This document shows, piece by piece, positions 38,801-46,664 of a stretch of DNA of 47,124 nt (the stretch's first letter is position 1; every line of letters begins with the position of its first letter). The notes beneath the pieces were generated by a model. The model saw nothing but the letters and a program-made list of their open reading frames with translations. It searched no databases and had not been told where the DNA came from. Made by a program: the position numbers and the translations under genes. Source of the DNA: a virus; the IMG/VR virus record IMGVR_UViG_3300022074_000083, positions 1 to 47,124 of that record; one strand, written 5' to 3'.

Positions 38801-40101
38801 GCATAACTTAGCCCTTTTTTAAATTCAGCATTGCTCATGTCCTTAAACTTTGGAACCACAGCTTTAGTTGAATCCTCAAAATTAATCATTTGCAGTCTTG
38901 CTTGTTTAGGTGTAGTTACATCTAACTTTTCTTGATGCACTCTAAATGCTATGTCTTTTGTTTCATTTAATAATGGGCTTAAAGCATACATTTCGGTAGA
39001 TTTGCTTTCTAATTGACGCTCTATATCTTTAGTATCTTTTTTATCTTTCTGTAATTGCTTTGCTTCTTTTACTAATACATTATATTCATCTATAGTTTTC
39101 TCTAATGCTTTATTATTATTGTTTATAACTTTACTTTCAAATGATTCTATAAATTTTCTATTTCTATTTTTTTTAATTGTTTCGCCTATGGTTCTTTCAA
39201 TAATAGTTTGATTACCATACATAGGGCCTATTGCAGAAGTCCCTCCAAAAACTATGGCGTTAGTAACTCTTTGTCCAAAATCATCAGCAGGTAAACTAAA
39301 TCCTAACGCTCCTGTAGATGTTATCCTAGACACAGGTGCCAATGGCCCTGCCCAATCTAAATATTTACCTACAGTTGCTCCAGTTGCAAATGCAACTCCT
39401 GCCTCTTTAGCACCTTTGTCAGATTCTCTAAGAGCATCAACTGCTCCAAATGCTATAGGTAACTTATACGCTTGATTTATAAACCCTAAAGCTCGTAGTC
39501 CCGATACGTATTCAGTTATTACAGGGATAGCACTTCCACCTGCCGCATATACATTGGGTATTATCCCTTCTGGTTTGCCAATTTTTTCTGCCCGTTTTCT
39601 TTCATCAGTCGATATTTTTTTTAAATTTTTATATAAGTAACCTGCTATTAATTTTATTTGATTATCATTAGTCACATTTTCTATAGGCATGCCTGCTTCC
39701 ATTGCTTTTTTCTGGTCATCAGAAAGTAACAGCCCAGGTATATTTGATAGTGTATGATAAAAAGATGCCGAGCCACTCCTCAATCCAAACCTAATATTTT
39801 TTTCAAACTCAGTAAATCCTAAAGATTTATTTAAAGGAACTTTTAACCAACTATCAATTTTTTCTGTTACTATTGGAGGTACAGTTACGTCATCGTCACT
39901 TTGATATATATCTCCTCCATCTGGTATTATTACGTCTGCATTTCCTGCCTCTTCAACTTTTTGTTCAAGCGGTTCACCAAACCTAGTAACAGCCTCTTCT
40001 TCTTTTTTTTCAGCTTCATCTAAAGGAATACCAAACCTTACTACATTAGTAGTTTTAGTTTCCTCATCTAAAGGAATACCAAATTTTTGTATTTCTGCCA
40101 T
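35887..40101 (-). CDS. Giant internal virion / ejection-type protein (1404 aa)
   Basis: The longest gene in the window. The first ~50 residues carry three copies of a short motif: KFGIPLDE, RFGIPLDE and RFGEPLEQ. After an Asp-rich linker comes a long helical body (NIRFGLRSGSASFYHTLSNI near 105, a Lys-rich helical region 300-420, AQMFLFTYSARFLIAQGLQP near 890). Hydrophobic stretches (IAHFYGAQVLVAGAFGVIGI near 1090) could insert in membranes. Such large helical proteins with amphipathic regions, placed by fibre and lysis genes, are DNA-ejection proteins of podoviruses. No protease or transglycosylase motif is recognised. Confidence 0.65.
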   Translation of the reverse strand: MAEIQKFGIPLDEETKTTNVVRFGIPLDEAEKKEEEAVTRFGEPLEQKVEEAGNADVIIPDGGDIYQSDDDVTVPPIVTEKIDSWLKVPLNKSLGFTEFEKNIRFGLRSGSASFYHTLSNIPGLLLSDDQKKAMEAGMPIENVTNDNQIKLIAGYLYKNLKKISTDERKRAEKIGKPEGIIPNVYAAGGSAIPVITEYVSGLRALGFINQAYKLPIAFGAVDALRESDKGAKEAGVAFATGATVGKYLDWAGPLAPVSRITSTGALGFSLPADDFGQRVTNAIVFGGTSAIGPMYGNQTIIERTIGETIKKNRNRKFIESFESKVINNNNKALEKTIDEYNVLVKEAKQLQKDKKDTKDIERQLESKSTEMYALSPLLNETKDIAFRVHQEKLDVTTPKQARLQMINFEDSTKAVVPKFKDMSNAEFKKGLSYAGQFFEKYALPPSLGLKRFPIVKYVADKLNIYRINNEQQILKVLDDPQYVDINKNGTAFKLLKSKPGPNGMFYYFNDLSNKEKTNLINTLFKIEKDIAVLRTKEGEKVPFGINRPLKEVQDELRPFFDKDTLEPNTKGLTEKYKLNETQTLSYLQMREKLKSGLKYFNKTAKEDSNGTVAEIPEIPGYFPHLFLGEYKVFVDKIDAKGVRNLKEIATANTIFGANKLKKEILKRDPDAIVNVKEVDKGHVGQDMTMSYFAQAISHTKVKGEQSKQLRDIYNDIMADQGLSIFGATRMSRKQEFIDGFAGSRKNRKQITDFETAVSAYIEGLVKTANKIKLNKEVSEFLTTPIVNGPVYTRLTREGFKPDANITISKLYPNQTAYATKLYDVATGALKNPFSKFVADGASLLMLKSVSPNMIKRAFGGVNQMAAQMFLFTYSARFLIAQGLQPFQMILPKLAYLRDLSGGRFADPYLAILDAQRNLLKPDAFSKKLLRSGQKMTTLNDKFMREFAGQNLYQKQGRKNKGSFPKRLLWMLSGRGIAGRMEIWSRANTLLMFGHLLKRAGVKEQKIIDNAWYLADNYMVRYDTFERPMMYGEGGIGLLGSAAGLFKTFQQNYHAQQLEAIRNAARYGDVSGIAHFYGAQVLVAGAFGVIGIQVADKFIEKLNQSTTVNLPTVSQWLMSIGLPDVAMFGAPSKAIGQDLTATLAAPGLGPGDIFSFPGYEKLSDAAVGAKDIFFKNLLAPLGAKAIDFAITKPIFGDDAPELAPLVIPPTRSELMNAWKLISPNSFNGAIEEYYTNGTVLGIPVPWLEQKEEPTYYEKGTARLKREFYDWFSRYFSAYSIKEAKILKLTFQLQQIRKSRQLTYGTLMDFAVSTVNNLPPDAALPQWIFNLGRNMGYSDEQMFKSIKTRMKNRDRTLLDNVLKGDLFGPSRKLKQKDLELILKNLTLDDFGDEMLVPENIKDEELY

Positions 40102-40107
40102 TAGTTT

Positions 40108-41127
40108 TTAAGGTTTTTTTGCTTTTGAGCCATCTGCATTTAAAAATATAAAGCCAGATGGTTTTGTATCATCTGCTAATAATGCTTCATACTCTTCTTG
40201 AGTTCTTATAATTGGTAAGTTTTCATCCGCATCTGTGGTTGATGTAGCATCTTTTTCTGGGATTCTACTTATACTTTGTTTTAATATTTCTTCGTATCGT
40301 TTTTGATAAGGCTCTAAATCTTTTTTTAAATTTGAAGATGTTAAAATTATTGTTTTTAATTTCACATCATCTGTAAACATATTTTGTAAATCATTTATAT
40401 TATTTGCTATTCCTAATATTTCATCTGCCTCATTTACTGACACAGGATTAAAACCTACTTCATTCATTGCTTCTTTACTAAATATATCTACTCCTAAATT
40501 CATAGCTGTAGCCACATTGAGAGCTTGTTCATTTAGTCTTTGTGATTGTGACATTGTTGTAGGAAAGGCAGATACTTTTACTCCCTCTCCAGGCATTACT
40601 TCAGTACCTAAAGTAGATTTAATTTTTTCTAACTCTTTTCTTCTTATAGCAACTTTGCCTGTTTTGTCTGGTATGTTATTTAAAGATTGCAATTCAGATT
40701 CAACTTTATCCAAAGTACCTAATAATGCATTTCTTGTATCAAATTGATAAGGATTTTCTGATGTTTCAAAGCCTCCTTCTGCTATAATTCGTGTTGCCTC
40801 TCTAGCTTTACTGTCTATATCTTTTAAAGCATTTACATTATTTACACCATCATATAAAGCAAATGTTTTGTTTTGAGATAAGTAATCAGCAACTCCAGGC
40901 CCATACATTTCTGCAGTTTGAGCAAACAATTCATCTCTTTTATTTATTAAAGCTACCTGTTCGTTAGCATCTTCTAATATTAATCCTGCAGAATCAATAG
41001 TGTTACTTAATCTTTGTTGGTCTAATTCTCTATCGTCTTTAAATCTATCTTGTATTGTTTCAAGTGCACCAATACCTATCTGTGTAGGTCTTACAGATTC
41101 CATTAAACCTTTTAAATTAAATACCAT
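40108..41127 (-). CDS. Helical internal virion-type protein (339 aa)
   Basis: MVFNLKGLMESVRPTQIGIG is followed by a long charged helical protein (LQQLSNTIDS-like, EKIKSTLGTEVMPGEGVKVS, NNINDLQNMFTDDVKLK). It has no signal, membrane segment or cysteines. It lies in a row with the 1404-aa, 165-aa, 84-aa and 547-aa genes with 0-6 base gaps, which is how internal core proteins are arranged in podoviruses. Function inferred from place and helicity. Confidence 0.6.
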   Translation of the reverse strand: MVFNLKGLMESVRPTQIGIGALETIQDRFKDDRELDQQRLSNTIDSAGLILEDANEQVALINKRDELFAQTAEMYGPGVADYLSQNKTFALYDGVNNVNALKDIDSKAREATRIIAEGGFETSENPYQFDTRNALLGTLDKVESELQSLNNIPDKTGKVAIRRKELEKIKSTLGTEVMPGEGVKVSAFPTTMSQSQRLNEQALNVATAMNLGVDIFSKEAMNEVGFNPVSVNEADEILGIANNINDLQNMFTDDVKLKTIILTSSNLKKDLEPYQKRYEEILKQSISRIPEKDATSTTDADENLPIIRTQEEYEALLADDTKPSGFIFLNADGSKAKKP

Positions 41128-41624
41128 TACTCCTCCTCACTCTTTCTAGACATTAAACCTTTTACAACTTCTTCCTCAAACTTTTCTTTTCTAGCTTTTG
41201 CAGTAGTAGGCCTAGCAGTTTCTTTAAGTGCCATGATTTCACCTACAACACTTTTCATTCTCTTTCTAGGTAAATCTAATGTTATATCTTCTAGTCCTGC
41301 CGCTTGTGCTAATGATACGTACATTTTAGCTATAGTAGGTGCAAGTAGTATAGCTAAATCTGGATTCCATAATCCACTAACAAACCCACTAAATAAAGTA
41401 GTTCTAACTAATGATTCTACTGGTACGCCAGAGTTTATTAAAGCTAATAGTCTTTGGTTATTTCTTTTTAAGTGTATTCTATTCCATATAAATGTAGATG
41501 CTTCCATAAAGTCTGTATACTTTGGTGGATGTTCCCATGGGTAGTTACCAGGTTTGTCTGTTAAAGACTGTCCAGGTATAGGAGCATCAAATGGATTTAT
41601 ATTTGGTTCTTCGTACTTTGCCAT
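41127..41624 (-). CDS. Small structural-type protein (165 aa)
   Basis: MAKYEEPNINPFDAPIPGQS then SLTDKPGNYPWEHPPKYTDF begins a short Pro-rich region. The middle is hydrophobic and helical (RTTLFSGFVSGLWNPDLAIL LAP), and the end is Lys/Arg/Glu-rich. The N-terminal PGNYPWExPPxYTDxxEA pattern is one I recall from marine and cyanophage virion proteins. Start and stop overlap the neighbours. Confidence 0.65.
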   Translation of the reverse strand: MAKYEEPNINPFDAPIPGQSLTDKPGNYPWEHPPKYTDFMEASTFIWNRIHLKRNNQRLLALINSGVPVESLVRTTLFSGFVSGLWNPDLAILLAPTIAKMYVSLAQAAGLEDITLDLPRKRMKSVVGEIMALKETARPTTAKARKEKFEEEVVKGLMSRKSEEE

Positions 41625-41878
41625 TATTTTATTGTCCTTGCCATATTTAAGTATTGTAATAATCTGTCATTCCAAAACTTTTGATATGTTATGTAATTAG
41701 ATACATCTGCTTTTTTTACAGCAGTTACATCTTCGGGTTTCAACATTGCCATGTCGTATTCATCAAAACTTACATAGTCTGGCCTCATTCCTGCAGAGCC
41801 GCCTCCACCAGAATCTCTACCTTTTAGTAGATTCATTCCTACTATTTTAAGACCTTCTTTAAATATTTCTCCCCACAT
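41624..41878 (-). CDS. Small structural-type protein (84 aa)
   Basis: MWGEIFKEGLKIVGMNLLKG, a Gly-rich hinge and RPDYVSFDEYDMAMLKPEDV, then a helical end. The amphipathic N-terminal helix could sit on a membrane. It overlaps its downstream neighbour by one base. Probably a minor internal protein. Confidence 0.6.
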   Translation of the reverse strand: MWGEIFKEGLKIVGMNLLKGRDSGGGGSAGMRPDYVSFDEYDMAMLKPEDVTAVKKADVSNYITYQKFWNDRLLQYLNMARTIK

Positions 41879-41881
41879 TAT

Positions 41882-43525
41882 TTATTCTCCTTCTCCAGAT
41901 GGTGGTCTGCTAGTAAAGTTTACAATAATATCCCCTATAACTCCACCTATTAATCTATTTAATGCATTTTTAGATGCTTCATCCATAAACGCTAAATTAG
42001 TTTCTCTTTCTAGTGCCGCTAATGTTATGTTGTGATTTCTATTTTCAATGTTTTCAGATGATGTATTAGCCCAACTCGCTTCATCTCTCCACTGTTGCCA
42101 TAGTGCAGACATTGCAAAGTTAGATAAACCTAGTAGGTTTGCCGCATCAGTTTGGTTTGCCGCATTTACTGCCGCAGTATTTGCTGTATTAATTTGTCTT
42201 CTCCATGCAACATTAGATTGGTCTACAACTCTTTGATTCTCTACATTAAATCTTTGCCTAGCATCTGTTAGTTGTGCGTTAAATTGATTTATTGCCGCCT
42301 CTCTTTGTGCATTAGCTTGGTCTATTTGTACTTGATTACCTGCATTTAGTCCTGCTATTTTATTAGATTCTGCTACAGAAAATTGATTCATTGCATCTAC
42401 TCTTTGTGCATTTTGTGTTTGTATTTGTGATTGTAAGCTATCAAAGAACTGGTCAGTTTGTTTTTGACTTGTTGCATTAAATTGTGATGACGCATTTTCT
42501 GCTGATGCATCTGATAATAATACTTGTTGTCTACTTTGCAAATTAGTTAAACTTGTTGCTTGTTTATTTGACAGGTTAGCCATATCAGTTTTAAAATAAA
42601 CATCTGCATTTTGTATTGCCGCTTGTTGTCTATTATTTAAATTAGCTAATATAACTTGTCTATAGGCTTCTGCATCTGCCGCCGCAATTTGTGTACCTGC
42701 TCTTAATACACCTTCTGCTATAGCTTCTGCCGCAATACTAGAAGCACCAAGTCCTCTCTTAGCCATTGCCGCTTCTGCTACTCTTTGTGCACCCCTTGCA
42801 AATGGAGGTAAAGGATTACCTTGTGCTAATGCATTTTCTACATCAGAAGTTATATTAGCAAGCTGTCCTCTTACTGTAGCATTAGCAGATAGTTCTGCTT
42901 GCTGTGCTTGTATTAATTCATTTTGATTTACTGCAGTTTGTTCTGCTTGTGCTTGAGCCGCAGTCCCTACAGTTGTAGGTGCATATGTTCTAAATGTTTC
43001 ATCAAATTGTGCTGGAGATACTTGAGTCCCAGTGGGAACAGTCATAGGTGTAATTGTAGGTGCAGGAGATGTAGTAGGTACTGCCGCTTGTACAGCCCCT
43101 GTTACACCTGGCACATCTTGTACTGTACCTTGAGTTATATTTTGTAATTGTAATTGTTGCCCTACACTAGTCCCAGTGGGAAGTGTTGGTTGTCTAACGC
43201 CTGCTCCTACTTGACCTTGTATAAATTGTGATGGGTCTGCAGTGCCTGGGCCTGTAGGTGGTTGTGGGGGTTTAGGTATTATAGTACCAGATGACATATC
43301 CCTTGCTAAACTATCTGGAACAGTTTTATTTGGTGGAGGAGGGTCATTAATTATTCCTGCACCTTCTCTCATAGTAAAATCTTGCCCATCTACTACGCCA
43401 CCTCTAAATCCTCTAGGTACTTGATACCTTCTTCCTTCAGAATCATATGCGTACACAAATCCTTCTTGGGGCATCACTGCTGTATAAGGCTGATTACCTG
43501 GCCCGTATCCTATCTCTATAGCCAT
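41882..43525 (-). CDS. Gln/Ala/Asn-rich virion-type protein (547 aa)
   Basis: A compact N-terminus (MAIEIGYGPGNQPYTAVMPQ, EGRRYQVPRGFRGGVVDGQD) is followed by a Pro/Thr/Val linker (residues 60-190). A long, low-complexity helical part is then full of Ala, Gln and Asn (QANAQREAAINQFNAQLTDA). Such helices occur in internal core or tail-needle proteins. Two palindrome copies (43028, 43172) lie in the linker and encode VPTGT and LPTGT. Function inferred from neighbours. Confidence 0.6.
   Translation of the reverse strand: MAIEIGYGPGNQPYTAVMPQEGFVYAYDSEGRRYQVPRGFRGGVVDGQDFTMREGAGIINDPPPPNKTVPDSLARDMSSGTIIPKPPQPPTGPGTADPSQFIQGQVGAGVRQPTLPTGTSVGQQLQLQNITQGTVQDVPGVTGAVQAAVPTTSPAPTITPMTVPTGTQVSPAQFDETFRTYAPTTVGTAAQAQAEQTAVNQNELIQAQQAELSANATVRGQLANITSDVENALAQGNPLPPFARGAQRVAEAAMAKRGLGASSIAAEAIAEGVLRAGTQIAAADAEAYRQVILANLNNRQQAAIQNADVYFKTDMANLSNKQATSLTNLQSRQQVLLSDASAENASSQFNATSQKQTDQFFDSLQSQIQTQNAQRVDAMNQFSVAESNKIAGLNAGNQVQIDQANAQREAAINQFNAQLTDARQRFNVENQRVVDQSNVAWRRQINTANTAAVNAANQTDAANLLGLSNFAMSALWQQWRDEASWANTSSENIENRNHNITLAALERETNLAFMDEASKNALNRLIGGVIGDIIVNFTSRPPSGEGE
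43028..43036. promoter_or_regulatory. CCCAsTGGG palindrome, first of a close pair
   Basis: Together with the copy at 43172-43180 it forms the closest pair (144 bases apart) outside the early arm. Both are read GTT/CTT CCC ACT GGG ACT on the minus strand. Confidence 0.6.
43172..43180. promoter_or_regulatory. CCCAsTGGG palindrome, second of a close pair
   Basis: An exact copy inside the 547-aa gene; see the first copy of the pair and the family entry. Confidence 0.6.
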
Positions 43526-43526
43526 A

Positions 43527-44027
43527 TTAATTACTCAATGGGTTAGTTGTTTGTAGTTTAAGCTCTTCTATCATAACATCTTGCACTTCATTTTCTTTTA
43601 ATGCAATAGCAACTTGTTTAGATAATTCAGATAGTAAACTTTCTAATGTTCTAATTGTTTCATTAATAGGTGAGATAAAAGGTTGTATGATAAAAGGTTC
43701 TGGAATATCTAGCATAGCTATCTGTTCTTTTACTTTACCTATTTCTTTAAACACTAATGTTAAATCTGTAGGCACAATCTTATCATCTACTTTTTTAATT
43801 CTATCAATCAAATCAACTTTATATTCATTTGCATATAATAATGCTTCATCAATTTTCTTTTCTAGTTCTTTATCTTTTTCTTTTAGTGGTGCTAAATTTA
43901 CTGGAGGCTCTGCTTCTAACATATCTAATCTAGAATTAAATTGGCCCCAGGTATAAAACCCTCCACCAATAGCACCAATTACTCCAAGCAGTGCCGCATA
44001 TGTACTAAGTTTTTCAATTATCTTCAT
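43527..44027 (-). CDS. Membrane-anchored coiled-coil protein (166 aa)
   Basis: An N-terminal membrane segment (STYAALLGVIGAIGGGFYTW, residues 8-27) is followed by a Lys/Glu-rich coiled coil (KEKDKELEKKIDEALLYANE) and a second helical stretch near the C-terminus. Start overlaps the 584-aa gene (ATGA-type). It may be an envelope-spanning or virion protein. Confidence 0.65.
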   Translation of the reverse strand: MKIIEKLSTYAALLGVIGAIGGGFYTWGQFNSRLDMLEAEPPVNLAPLKEKDKELEKKIDEALLYANEYKVDLIDRIKKVDDKIVPTDLTLVFKEIGKVKEQIAMLDIPEPFIIQPFISPINETIRTLESLLSELSKQVAIALKENEVQDVMIEELKLQTTNPLSN

Positions 44028-45778
44028 TGTTTAAGTGCCTCCAATTCAGCTATTAGTTTATTCTTTTGTGTGTTTAAAGTTATTAATTTTACTCGGTGTA
44101 TTTCTACTGGGTCATTGTTTGTGTAAGAACTTAGTGAAGCTCCTGCATAAATGTCCGTAGAATATGTAGATAAATCTATTTGCATAAATAATCCCATACT
44201 TGTATTCTCATATATATCCTTTGCTGAGTAAAACGCAATCTCTTTATACGCATCTAAATCATTCCCTTTAAAAAATAAATCTTCTTTTGTTAAGTTTTGA
44301 GTTGTTTCTTTTGTAACCTTTGCTATTTGTTTAGCTATTGTTTTTAAATTCTTTTTTAGTTTAGTCTCTACCTTTGCAACATCTGTAGTAACCCCGTCTT
44401 TGGTGTCCACTTCTGCGTCTTCCGATTGTACAGTTTCTTGTTCTCCACTTTCCTCTGTCGATACTTCTGACTCATCAGTTCCTGTGCTATCGGATTCCTC
44501 TTCTTTTGATTCTTCTGTGTCATTTGTTGCAACTTCTTTTTCCTCTTCTACTGGTTCAGACTCTGTTGGTTCTTCCATTGTTTCCGTTTCATCTTCAACA
44601 ATCTCTTGAAGGCCTTCTTCCTCCGTTGAGATGTCTTCCAATGGTTCCTCAAACTCTTCAAAAGATTCATCAGCAAGTTCTTCATTGAACTCCTCCTCTG
44701 TTATCTCTTCAAAAAATTCTTCGGCTGTTATACCTTCGTCTTCTAGAAACTCCATGAACTCTTCTTCCATGCCAGTCTCTTCTAAAAATTCAGTAAAGTC
44801 CTCCTCAAACTCTTCTGTGAATACCTCTTCCATCACCTCAAGAGGAGGCTCCATCATATAATCGTCTTCAAAAAATACTGTTTCTATATCCTGTATTTCT
44901 TCAAAACCCTCCATATCAAACTCTTCTATAGGAGGTAATTCGTCTATGTATACTGTCTCTATATCATCAAAGTAAAATGTATCATCAAATGTAAACTCAT
45001 CTTCAAATACTATTTCTTCCTCGTATACAGGTAATTCGTCATTAATCCAATCAAAATCTTCTGGTATATCATCTATAATATCTACTATATCCGTATCAAT
45101 ATCATCTATAATATCTTGTGTATCTTCATTTATAGGGGGCGTATAAGTGTAAGTAATATCTAATGTAACATTATCTACATCTGGCCCACGATGATAGTTA
45201 TCATAAGTTGTGCCTGCAGTTTCATTATACAGTTCTGCTCTAATTGTAATATCTGTTTGTGTATTTGAGCCTTGAGTATAAACATTTGTATAGTTTGTAA
45301 ACGTACCCCCATTCATTTGCCTACTAGGTTCGTTGTCATTTATATCTCTAACCTGTGTAGATACCGAACCATCTGAGCCTGTAACAGTTTGTTTAAGGGT
45401 AAGTGTATTTTCAATACCATTCCAGAACCATACGTCTGCTCCCATAGTTGAGGTAAAGCCTTGATTAACTTCTTGTTGTGTTAGATGTCCATCACCAACT
45501 AAATCTACATCTTGGTATACATTATCTTCTTCATGTCCTTCAAATGCTAATACACCACCGCTATCATCCATTCCTGTTTGATATGGAAATCCATTCCAAG
45601 CACCATGAGAGTGAACGCCATCATTACCATCTGTTAACCAACCAGTTGTACTTGTAGTGTTGCCTGTTCCAAAAGTAGAGTTAGAAAGAATATTACCCGT
45701 AGTTCTAGTCTCACTAAAAGCTGTATCCCATGCAAATAAAAAACTACATGTAATAAGTATAGGTAAAATATACTTCAT
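44024..45778 (-). CDS. Secreted, extremely acidic protein with jelly-roll start (584 aa)
   Basis: A Sec-type signal peptide (MKYILPILITCSFLFAWDTA, cleavage near FSE) is followed by a beta-sandwich-like domain (TGNILSNSTFGTGNTTSTTG, YQDVDLVGDGHLTQQEVNQG) to about residue 210. Residues 215-470 are dominated by Asp/Glu (repeated EEFxEEF-type units). The end is basic-helical (KLKKNLKTIAKQIAKVTKET) and aromatic. An acidic repeat of this sort may bind calcium or act as a spacer. It is coupled to the 249-aa gene, also secreted. Confidence 0.7.
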   Translation of the reverse strand: MKYILPILITCSFLFAWDTAFSETRTTGNILSNSTFGTGNTTSTTGWLTDGNDGVHSHGAWNGFPYQTGMDDSGGVLAFEGHEEDNVYQDVDLVGDGHLTQQEVNQGFTSTMGADVWFWNGIENTLTLKQTVTGSDGSVSTQVRDINDNEPSRQMNGGTFTNYTNVYTQGSNTQTDITIRAELYNETAGTTYDNYHRGPDVDNVTLDITYTYTPPINEDTQDIIDDIDTDIVDIIDDIPEDFDWINDELPVYEEEIVFEDEFTFDDTFYFDDIETVYIDELPPIEEFDMEGFEEIQDIETVFFEDDYMMEPPLEVMEEVFTEEFEEDFTEFLEETGMEEEFMEFLEDEGITAEEFFEEITEEEFNEELADESFEEFEEPLEDISTEEEGLQEIVEDETETMEEPTESEPVEEEKEVATNDTEESKEEESDSTGTDESEVSTEESGEQETVQSEDAEVDTKDGVTTDVAKVETKLKKNLKTIAKQIAKVTKETTQNLTKEDLFFKGNDLDAYKEIAFYSAKDIYENTSMGLFMQIDLSTYSTDIYAGASLSSYTNNDPVEIHRVKLITLNTQKNKLIAELEALKQ

Positions 45779-46527
45779 TAATTATGTACGTTTATTATTT
45801 TTTTCTCTTCTGTTTTTAAATCAGTTTCAATAATTATATTATCTACTTCTTCTTGTTTTTTTAGTGTCTCTAGTTTTGCTTGCTCTTCTGCTAGTTTTCT
45901 AGCAAGTTCTTCTTGTTCTTTTTGTATTCTTATAGCTTCTAGTTCAGCATCTATTCTAGACCTAGTTTCTAATTTAGATACATACTCCTCATAGTCTGGT
46001 CTTTCAACATCATACTTTTCCCACTGGGAAATAGCTTCTGAACCTATCTTACCTTCGAATGGACAAGGTGTGCCTGCCATAAGCATGGCCTCAAAAACTC
46101 GTTCATCTTGACATAGTAATGATACTGCCGCTACTTTCATACCATAATCATATAAAACTTTACTTAATTTTATACGCTCACAGTTTAAATCTCTTACATG
46201 TTTCCCACCAGATACACCAAAACCCAAAGTAGAAACGGAACCACTGATACCCATACTACAAACATCTTGAGACATTGCAGAGTATGACGGAGAGTTAGCG
46301 GAGTTAACTGGTACATCTGACCCATTGGTAGTTGAATTATTTGTCGTTGTGTTTGTCGTTGTGTTTGTTTGTCCATCATTATTGTTGGTAGTAGTCGATG
46401 TATAACCACCCGTGATTTGTGTATTACTACCTGTTTGATTTGTTTGAGAATTTGTATCATAGTTTGAGTCTGCTAATGTTGTTGTTGTAAATAATAAAAC
46501 TGATAATACTAATAAGTATTTAATCAT
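45778..46527 (-). CDS. Secreted Thr/Asn-rich protein with Cys motifs (249 aa)
   Basis: A signal peptide (MIKYLLVLSVLLFTTTTLA) is followed by a Thr/Asn/Gly-rich stretch (residues 20-75) and a compact domain with four Cys (DVCSMG, LNCERI, SLLCQDERVFEAMLMAGTPC). A Glu/Lys coiled coil closes it. I recall close relatives with the ANSPSYSxMSQDxC and CQDERVxEAMMMAGTPCP motifs in marine phages, always unnamed. Its signal and Cys suggest a periplasmic or outer-membrane location. Confidence 0.75.
   Translation of the reverse strand: MIKYLLVLSVLLFTTTTLADSNYDTNSQTNQTGSNTQITGGYTSTTTNNNDGQTNTTTNTTTNNSTTNGSDVPVNSANSPSYSAMSQDVCSMGISGSVSTLGFGVSGGKHVRDLNCERIKLSKVLYDYGMKVAAVSLLCQDERVFEAMLMAGTPCPFEGKIGSEAISQWEKYDVERPDYEEYVSKLETRSRIDAELEAIRIQKEQEELARKLAEEQAKLETLKKQEEVDNIIIETDLKTEEKKIINVHN
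46020..46028. promoter_or_regulatory. CCCAsTGGG palindrome, in-gene copy
   Basis: One of five full 13-base matches (46018-46030). It is read as TCC CAG TGG GAA (Ser-Gln-Trp-Glu) in the 249-aa gene, the third codon phase. Confidence 0.65.
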
Positions 46528-46664
46528 CCTTTGCCTTGCCCCCTGGTTCGTTTATGTAATCTTCTAGTATTCTTATTTTTAGGTCTACTCCTTGATGAGT
46601 CTCCTATACTTGTTCTTTTCTTTACAGGTGTAAAGTAAATATTTCTTACAGATAATTTACTCAT
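46524..46664 (-). CDS. Small basic peptide (46 aa)
   Basis: MSKLSVRNIYFTPVKKRTSI, then SRSRPKNKNTRRLHKRTRGQ ending GKG. The KNKxxRxxKRxRGQG ending is one I recall from small marine phage proteins. The start overlaps the tail gene stop and the stop overlaps the next ATG (ATGA). Likely nucleic-acid binding. Confidence 0.75.
   Translation of the reverse strand: MSKLSVRNIYFTPVKKRTSIGDSSRSRPKNKNTRRLHKRTRGQGKG

Noticed and set aside
41532-41539. CCCATGGG as a possible palindrome family member
   Set aside because: It lacks the central base and matches an ordinary 8-base palindrome; not counted.
42923-43147. Plus-strand Cys/Arg/Ser-rich ORF
   Set aside because: Shadow of the Ala/Gln-rich 547-aa gene on the other strand; no ribosome site.
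44400-44861. Plus-strand Ser-rich ORFs
   Set aside because: They are the antisense of the Asp/Glu-rich block of the 584-aa protein; GAA/GAT runs read as TTC/TCT/TCA give Ser-rich shadows.
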